From Litoditis marina (taxonomy: Eukaryota; Nematoda; Chromadorea; Rhabditida; Rhabditidae), in the NCBI GenBank assembly GCA_964036275.1, contig OZ038440.1, positions 4,997,690 through 5,061,689 on the forward strand: 64,000 nucleotides of DNA. The letters run 5' to 3'. Under the pieces are notes generated by a model. That model worked only from the letters and a program-made list of their open reading frames with translations, was not told the origin of the DNA and made no database searches. The stretch's first letter is position 1, and the number at the start of each line of letters is the position of its first letter. The translations under genes and the position numbers were made by a program. Positions 56,101 through 64,000 of the stretch are shown here, piece after piece.

Positions 56101-59100
56101 GCCTTTTCACATGTTCTGTGGTACTCTCTACCCGCCGGCTGACCCTAGCCTAGTCCAATTTGCATATCCCTGAGGTCAGTGACTATGGGGTCATCTAACG
56201 AGCAACGTCTGCTGCTAGAATAATAAATGGGGGTTAGGACTGTGAATGGTTCACACCTTTGCGTGTACATGTGCACAGGATTAACGATAGAAAGGTTTTT
56301 TGTGTCTTGGCCCTTCTAGAAGTCTGTATGTTAGTTGAGCATGTAGAAGCAAAAATTGATGTATTTGATTATATGTGCTTTCGCGATTATCAACACAGTA
56401 TCTTTGTTCAACGCTCAGATTGTGCAAAAATAATTGTGAACTTCACAATAAAGTCCGACTAAAAGAAACTAAGTTTTTGCTCAAAACGCGTCAGTTGTCA
56501 TGATTTTGCATCAAAAAATGTCTTTCTCAGTTTTTGTAGGTTAGAAGCCCGTGTTCTTCCTCAATTCGGTGGCCGTGTTTTTGTTGGCAACGGGTTGTTG
56601 TGTTGCGATTCGTTGGTTTCTTTTCCCCAGAGGCGTTTCTCATTGGCAGCATGTGTGGTCAGGCGCGAAGATTGGCCATTCTGACGGCGAATCGGCCGAA
56701 TCTGATTATAGCTGGCGATGTTAATCGATAATAGAAATGGCCGTGTGCTGCGCGGATGGAAATGAGGATTTCGTGTTCGACTTGACTTGACCTCATCAAG
56801 GACGGCATCGGGGGACTGAAGAAGTAGCCGGGAATATTCCGATTGAGATTTCTTTCCTGATTCAGGGACACAAAAATAGGGGATATTTGTAATTTTGTAA
56901 GAATCTGGCTTATATATACACTGATTTTTGATTGTATATTGGATTGCGGTCATGGGGTGTGATGGCTCACGAAACTGCCTCCAACACATCATTTCATCTA
57001 ACTACCCACGGCATGTTTTCAGACTTCCATGAGTAAGGTTACTGGTTTCACATTCACATTTTGACCACCTACTTTAGTTGGAGTTCTACTCAAACTTGTC
57101 AACAACATGCACAATGCATTAGCGAATCGTAGTGTGGCATATAATTCCAATCAAGTATACTCTCCTCGTAATGACATAATCGAACAAATGGGTCCAGTTG
57201 TTAGCGGGACTTCATTCTCGTAATAAATTCTCTGGTGGTCCCTAATTAGGTATACGAAGCATTTTGTTTTCCATTAGCTGTTTTTTCATCAAAGACACTG
57301 GGAGGCCCCTCTCTACGGGCACCTACTAGAATATTCTAGTAATTAGATGGTGATATTGCGCGCGCTGGTTTTTGAGAGTACTACTTCAAGGTTTTTTTTT
57401 TAGATATTTGGACTCAATTGGGGTAGTTTTGTGGCATGCAGCCTTGTTCTTATAGTCGAAGAATCCAACTGGATAGTGTCATTACGCACTTCACGAGGCC
57501 GGTCCTCAAGTACTTTTCTAGGAAGATACACCTAAATAAGTCACTTAAGTTCGGGCGAGTGAAAAAGTTGTTTCTAAGGTATCCAAGTAATTTTGGTTTA
57601 TTCTACCTGTCACGTGACTATACCATTAACTTCAAGTTTTGGTATATTTTATGCCAACAGAAAAGCAGAGAGAAGTATGCAATCATAGTTGTAGCTATTA
57701 GTCAGGCTTTGTTCAATTAGCGGAGTATTTGGGTCCGATTCAGGTTGATGGTAGTTTTTGCTGTCGGTATCATTTGCGATCCGCGCGGGCTTAATGGATG
57801 ATATATTTTTTTGCGCGAACGAGGGAACGGTTTTCTGTTTGAGTTTGGGTTTTGGAAGGCGGATGAAAGAGGGACACAGCTTGGTCATAATGTCATCTGA
57901 TGTGGGGACTGGTTTCTCATTTGCTGCTTCGCGAGTGGAGTGACGGAACTATTTACCTTCGCCAATGAGATCGAATGTACCGTGAATAGGGTGGCTGGTC
58001 CGAAAAGTTGTTGTGCCACACGTCGCCAACTGAGTCGACGAATAACAATACATCTATGAAACAACTTTCAAAGTTTCATACAAAACAACGTTTTATACCC
58101 TGAAAGAATCTAAATAGTCTGATTTCCACTCTTCCTAGAAAAAAATCACATTTGCAATAACAAGTTCCAAACGATTACTGTAGTTTCTCCACCGTCTGTA
58201 GTTTGGTATCAGGAGTTTATCGGTTGTATCTTGTTTTGTTAGTTTTTGCTCGCTGCCCCACTCTCTGTGATTAATACCACTACCAGTTTGAAATGGCCTA
58301 ATATATGGTATGTGTGGCCGGCCAAAGTGGGTAGATGATTTGACAGAAATGAGGGTCGTTTGTCTCTTTCCATCCATCTATCCCCCCATACGTGGCGCCG
58401 CCGCTGACCAGTTTTGCGAGTTTGAATTGAAATGTGATCCTCGCTCCCATTCAACTACTCTTCCATTTGCATACTATGCAGGAGACGATTCAAAAGTTCA
58501 ACAAAAACTGTGTAAACAAACTTTTCGATCACACTAGAAACCTAAAACATAATTTTTCGAAAATAGCAGCATCGATCACACTAGAAACCTAAAACATATC
58601 AATGAAATGAATACTATTTTCGAACATGTTTTCAGGATACAGTCTTCAATCTGTCTATGTATAAAATAGTCGAAACGAAAAACATCTGTTTCTAAAGTTG
58701 CTCGCACGTTTCTTTTGTGTTTTTCGCTTCATCCTTCTGCCAGCCTGCTGTAAATCATCAAGTCGCAGCAAACCCATTTTAATGGTTACGATGCGCCGCG
58801 AGAGAGTGTGAGATGAAAGTACCGCAATTTACACAAATAAATAATTGGCCGCTAGATGCTTTAGTATTTGTGCAGGGGATGATGCGCGCGGCTCGCGTCA
58901 AGGTAAATGCAGTCATTAGACGGGCATTGTGTGCCATCTCGGGTGGCCAGACAAGGGGGTCGAATAGGGGTTGTGGGAACGGACAGAAGGGTGCTGGTAC
59001 TTCTATCAGGGTTTTCGGAATGGTTGCGGGTGGTGAATGAGGGTAGTATTGAGATTTCGACCTTTTATAGACGTGGCATACCAGTTGTAGAGAACTTGAA

Positions 59101-61829
59101 CTATAGAAGTAATAATGAAGATTCCCACTTCATAGTATTAATATCGAGAGCAATGAGCCGAAATTAAACCTTGATAAAAGAACCGAGTTATTGATTTTGG
59201 TATTTTTCCAGTGAAACATCGGTGGCGTCTGCACAGGCGGAGGTGATGCTGTACAACGATGTGCGGAAGGCGTGGCAGCCTCCAGAAGGCGGCGACGGCC
59301 TTTCGTCAGTTCAGATTCTACAGAACAGCGCCAAGCAGAGCTTTAGGATTGTTGCGATTAGCGGCATGGTTAGTTCACTTGCATATTTCGATAACCTCTT
59401 ATAAATAGCCTGGCAATCAGTTCATTCGGGGGAAACTATGTTTGTTTCATGCGAAATCCTGAAATTTGATCTATTTTGGTCAAGAAAATGAGTCCTTTCT
59501 GGGTTTGACTTTAGTTGTGAGTGGGGACTGGACATTCATCCATCATATGGGACTTTTGACTCTTTTACATTGGGATTGGGCTTCGCAGATTACTATGATT
59601 TTCTTCCGTTTAAGTTAGTTAAGAATGAGTATTATATGTGGGAAAAAAAAATAACAAATAACATTAGTTAGCTCAAACGTCAAGAGACCGGGTGGCGCTG
59701 GACGACTACTACCAGATGTTTGTGTTATCCGCGAGCTTCTCAGAAAAAAACCTTGTTTTTTTTCATCTTCTACTCTTGCGCATTTCGGGGTCTGGATGTA
59801 CTTCATTTACGGGAGCAGTGCCCTCTGTGCGAAACTTCATTATGTATTCGAGTATCGTCAAGTAGGGAAAGTGGCGCGAGGGTGTCTCGGCTTTGCCAAT
59901 GAAAGATGCATGCGGGCTAGAGGCGTATGGACCAAAGAATCTGACACATGGGTTTTCTAAAAAATGGAAAACATAAATCTTCATTCCTTAATAAATAGAG
60001 ACATGTTTCGGTTCAGTGGTAGTTTTCACTAATAAATGTGAGGTTTTGTTTGATGACTAGGTGAATATTACGAGGTTTTCTCAAAAAAAACTCTGCTCTT
60101 GGTCATTAAGTTGTGTAAAGTAAGTAGTGCTGCAGTTTCTGAGAGAGAGAAAACTCTGAGCTTGGGGTAGTTACTTCATTAATTGACAGCCATTGCCGCG
60201 AACACCTAGGTCTCGATGGTCTCCATATATCAGCTGGGTTTATTGGTAGGTGATTCGCTACTCGTTTGTAATGATTGGTTCCATCGACACAGAACGTAAC
60301 GAGGCGCTGCTTTTTAGTGTTTTCCAATGGCCATTGTTCGGGGAACCAGGTGTTCATGGGGGGTTCGGGAATGGGATGAGAAATGGAAGATATTTGTGAA
60401 TTGCAGGGCGAATCAGTTTGATAACCAAAACAAAACCACAACTCGATCACTTAATTTCTTACTGAAAAATCATATTGAAATATGTGCCTAATATAGGTCA
60501 TGGTGTTAGGCAATATACGGTACTTTTTTAAATTCGGTTTTGAATACAAGTGTTTGGTTATTGCTTATCGAGCTTATAGAGTATCTGTAGATATCCGGCT
60601 GGTTTTCTTCACTTTTTTTCCTGGAATATAGTAAAATTTTAAAAAAGCAGGCAATAAATCTATTTACACAAGTTTTGTGGTCTGCCAATCCACTGACTAC
60701 GAACTGAAAGTATGCTAATTCATCTCTTGATTTCAGGACAGTTCCTGGGTGTTGAACTGTAACATCCACCACCGCCTGAAGTATCACACGGCCACTCCCA
60801 CGTTCCACCAATGGAGAGATGAAAGCCGGCAGGTATGTTGATCATACTTTAGTGAAGTTGTCCGAATAATCGGTAAAACTATGCAAATTCGACTATTTTT
60901 CGTGCAATATCATGAAAATTCTTGAAATTGAGTCGGAAAACTGCTGTGTGATGTTGATGATTTGACTTTCTAGTTTTTTTTTCGATCTCGCTAGATTCAT
61001 TTATATCAAACACGTGGGTTTCCTACTTTGTACAGAGTACCTATAGTTGGTGTGTGATGACTGAAAATTCGAAAATCGGTCAACTTACTGTTCTTTTTCG
61101 TACCTCGATCTAGTTGTAAAATATATTCACATAATGGTCAACAAGACGGAAATAGCAAATAGTTCCTCACGTCATGGGTGATTTGAAAAGCGAATTTTTC
61201 TCCAGTAGCCGTAATTGCAGGGCTTAGTGATTATACTGTAGCGAAATTGTTGTACAAATACGACATATTTCGGTTGAATGTTCATGAATCATGCCTAGAA
61301 TGCGGTAAACAGCATCTGTGCAAGTTTGCATGACATAGGTGCGCGCTACTGTAGGATGGGTTATTTCTTCCGCGAAGGGTTTTTGTTGTACAGTTTTTGT
61401 CACCAGCTGGGGGTCCGTGTTTACAGTAGTCACCCACCTGCGTATATTTTTTGGCAGAAATGGAGAATCAGCGAATTTCAGCAGTTATCGGGGATAAATT
61501 AGTTTTTTGGTCGGTCCTTCACAGAATCAGGAAACCTGGATTTCAAAAATAGGGCCCTCAGCAGGCGTTTCAAAAAACTTTACTCTGACTGTCTGTTGTG
61601 CCTGACTTAATCTTGAATAGACTTACTTGTTTTAATTCTCGCTTTATTTGCGCGTTATAGATTTTTGTGATATTCAAATTGACTATTGTTGGTTGTTTAT
61701 AGGTGTACGGTCTGAACTTTTCGTCAGAGGCGGAGGCGCGTACCTTTGTCTCAGTCATGGGTCAGGCGATCGACTATCTGAATCATCAACAGTTGACTGG
61801 ACAGAGCGAATATCACAGCATACAACACG
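50113..61829 (+). CDS. Ena/VASP actin regulator, EVH1 half (UNC-34 type), 3' part beyond window
   Basis: Exons 59212-59368, 60737-60832 and 61703-61829 join in phase to a complete EVH1 domain: SVASAQAEVMLYND, WQPPEGG, VQILQNS, SFRIVAISGM, DSSWVLNCNIHHRLKYHTA, PTFHQWRDES, VYGLNFSSEAEARTF. The order and the FHQWRD and GLNF motifs are those of Ena/VASP, which binds FPPPP motifs and drives actin filament elongation at leading edges. The first exon is inferred at 50113-50117: ATGAG followed by GTATGT, giving M-S-E-T-S after joining, the same N-terminus as vertebrate VASP (MSET). That leaves a 9.1-kb first intron. ATTACAG stands directly before CAATGAG and could be a trans-splice acceptor. Proline-rich and EVH2 exons are not in the window. 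Exon 61829 ends after one base of a codon. Confidence 0.88.
50172..50489. repeat. 159-bp tandem duplication
   Basis: 50172-50330 and 50331-50489 differ at one position only (ATTCTCATT against ATTCTTATT). It begins 55 bp into the first intron of the Ena/VASP gene. Could be real and recent, or an assembly error. Confidence 0.95.
50490..54653 (+). other. Ena/VASP first intron, no other gene recognised
   Basis: Several ORFs of 60-140 codons occur on both strands without domains or paired splice sites. A GC-rich patch from about 54.09 to 54.65 kb, with CCCGCCCACC and CpGs, lies just before the second candidate first exon. Confidence 0.4.
54654..54715 (+). CDS. candidate alternative first exon of the Ena/VASP gene
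   Basis: An ATG opens 20 codons (MAGMVSNSRPRSVVYQSS) to a strong donor GCTG|GTGAGTG. The exon leaves two bases, exactly the phase the EVH1 exon at 59212 accepts, and would add a short basic, Ser-rich leader before ETSVASAQ. The MSETS exon at 50113 ends in the same phase. A GC-rich block stands just upstream and may be a promoter. Transcript data are lacking, so alternative promoter use is inferred. Confidence 0.6.
54716..59211 (+). other. rest of Ena/VASP first intron
   Basis: Contains a 19-G run at 54968-54986, a solo tip of the CACGTGA MITE at 57610-57646 and a 26-bp direct repeat (CGATCACACTAGAAACCTAA) at 58526 and 58573. No exon could be supported. Confidence 0.4.
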
Positions 61830-64000
61830 GTTAGTTGGTGATGAACTGAAGAATAGGGGAGAACTGAGGAACCGTTTGCTGTATTGGAATATAAGGATGG
61901 TTCACATTTTTTGAGGAGGCTCTGGATGCAGTTAATCTGTTATTATACGAGAGGGTGACTATTAAGCTAGAAACCGATTGAGCTTGGGGGGTAGATTGGT
62001 GATTTTCCAGCGGAATCGTCACCCACTCTGTTATACACAGGCAACAGAAAGTTTGATTTTATTGTTTCAGAATTGTGCGGTTTGGAAGGTGGCAAGGTTA
62101 AAATAAAATGAGATATATTACAAAATTGGTTTTTCCTATTATCAAAATACTGACGGTTGCAAGGTTCTTCGTGACACGGGCTAGTTTTATCCACTCATCA
62201 TAATGAGAATCTGCACAGTTGTTTGGGCTGACTGGACATTTGGCTGTTTGTTGTTTTAACACTGGTTCTTGACGAACCCGGCGTGAGTCATCTTATCTTT
62301 TCTTCTTCGCTCGACGGGTATAATCATGGGTATATAGGAGACGTTTCAATAGATAAGTAGTGAGATTCCACGTTTCTGCTCTCGAACATGCGACCGATTG
62401 TGATTCAAACTATTGATACAGGTGAGCATTCAAGTGTAATCATAATTCTATTAGCATTTTTAGATTGGGTTCAGATTAATCTTTTCAGTTTCCTTATTGG
62501 AATGGAAAAATGTTTCCTGAAAGGAATAAAGTAAACTATTTGTCATGGTCTCATGGTAGTGGTTCAATAACATGGAGTTTTCTTTTAGATGGGCTAGCAG
62601 CTGTGCAAATATTTTTTAGTTCGTTTTTATAAAACCGTACTGAACGAAAGTCGTTTTCTATAATTTTTATCTAGCAGAGTCTGCCCCAATTCCTGCAATA
62701 TGTGTTTTTCCTCTATAAGCCGTCGTCCTGCCAGATGGCAAAAAGTGAAATGCAAAGAAATGACGTTATGTATGGGCAGGATGCAGCTATTTGGCTCATT
62801 CCTCCCCCACCCATATTAGTTGGAGCATAAACGTAGTGTCGTTCAACAGCTCATCTTCATCAGAATATTCTACTTTTGTTGATATATAAAAACTGTGGGA
62901 TTTAAAATGAGCATCAAATGTCAAATGGTATTCACGTGAAGTTGGAGTTGAATCAAGGGAAAATATTTACGTTGTATTTCACCGCTCTTTCCCTTCTTTT
63001 CATAGTAGATCGTAGATCACATCAGCAGATTCTTGACCTCCACATTCTCGAGAATAACAAGTGATTAGATGGACAGGTTGTGGTTTCTTTACTTGAGGAT
63101 TAGGACTGAGAGTTGGCGAGGTGGAATACATAATACAGTTCGGAGTCTGTCTCACGCAGTCTTTGCTGCATGCAAAACTTTTCAACTTTTTTCCTGATCA
63201 CTTTCGCATGGCAAAGATTGGTTGAAACTTGGGTACGCATTATAGAAGTAGTCTACATATGTACTTCTGTATGCTTACTGTAGGATTAGACATACGTTAA
63301 AAGTATTATTTAAAGCATTCCGTTCCCTACAGTCGTCTCATGTTGGCAGTCAGACTAGTAGCTAGCCTTTCCCGTTAGCGGCTGCCACCAAATGTAAATG
63401 GACGTTGGACCGTTTTTCTACGCCGCCTTATGTCAGCTTTCCGCGTATTAACTGTGCGTGATGGTAGCCCCCTGCTGGTTGCGAACTCGTTCCGTTGCCT
63501 CAGGCGATGGCCAACTTTTTCTCGCTACTCCATCCATCTTGACGCGATCTACACATACGAAATTCTTATTCTAGTTTTATACTGACTGATGCTCACTTTT
63601 GTCATACTTTTGACGCATGCCGCATGGTCACTTTTGGCGCTACTCACCATTTGAGAAACCGTGAGCTAGTGTGAAATATTCAGTATTTTCGCATTTTTAG
63701 TTGCACATGTTCACTTTTCGGTGATACATTGTGCGCATGCTTTCTGTTCCGGTCCGGAACTCTTGCTTAGGGGGTGCTGTTTACGGTATCCACACTCCAC
63801 ACAATATGGGCGTGAGATGTTTTGACGCATGTTAGCAGCATAGCTTATTTGCCTAGTTCTCCAAGTATGTTTTAGCGAACAGGTCCTTTCAGAAGTTGTT
63901 CTTGCATTTTCTTAGAAGTCGAGTATAGCCGCTAGCTGAATGTCTTTGGTTGATCTTGGTCCATGGCTGTATTTGCTATGAACGACATGTCTCATGCGCA
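61830..64000 (+). other. downstream Ena/VASP intron, no confident exon
   Basis: A plus-strand ATG at 62388 opens 11 codons (MRPIVIQTIDT) before a donor ACAG|GTGAGC that leaves one base, the same phase as exon 61829. It could be a first exon for a form lacking EVH1, but is otherwise unsupported. The next Ena/VASP exon is not seen. Confidence 0.35.

Noticed and set aside
1..64000. CRISPR arrays, operons or prokaryotic genes
   Set aside because: No spaced direct repeats of that form; all recognised genes are spliced and eukaryotic.

Overview
The window reads as nuclear DNA from a nematode. The genes are intron-rich, with introns of about 50 bp to 9 kb and 3' splice sites mostly of the form TTTTCAG or TTTCCAG. 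One gene carries a complete ground-like domain, a family known from nematodes. The nearest genus cannot be told from the sequence. Most long single-frame ORFs here are antisense, repeat-derived or intron read-through. The real genes were found by joining exons whose reading phases match across splice sites.

Layout. 1-3.9 kb: a tRNA-derived repeat, a foldback repeat, one membrane-protein first exon (minus) and an inverted repeat. 4.0-13.7 kb: a sphingosine-kinase-like gene (minus, ten exons found, 5' end missing) with an antisense RTE-clade LINE and many small transposons in its introns. 17.5-18.4 kb: the last two exons of a NOT-type homeobox gene (plus), converging on the next gene. 18.7-24.5 kb and 25.9-34.1 kb: two tandem legumain-like cysteine protease genes (minus) with the same 13-exon structure; exon 3 of the first is split by a 603-bp TIR element. 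35.4-40.3 kb: a ground-like domain gene (minus, ten exons found, 5' end missing). 40.3-50.1 kb: no confident gene, many simple repeats. 50.1-61.8 kb: the 5' half of an Ena/VASP (UNC-34 type) gene (plus) with two candidate first exons and a complete EVH1 domain; it continues beyond the window.

Repeats are the second theme. I see a 12-bp-TSD insertion carrying a perfect 224-bp palindrome inside the LINE, three TTAA-flanked MITE families, several TA-flanked families, a hAT-type foldback with an 8-bp TSD, a tRNA-derived family and a C/G-run element. Several splice junctions lie 4-15 bp from the tip of one of these elements. The genes do not form an obvious pathway; the only functional cluster is the legumain pair.
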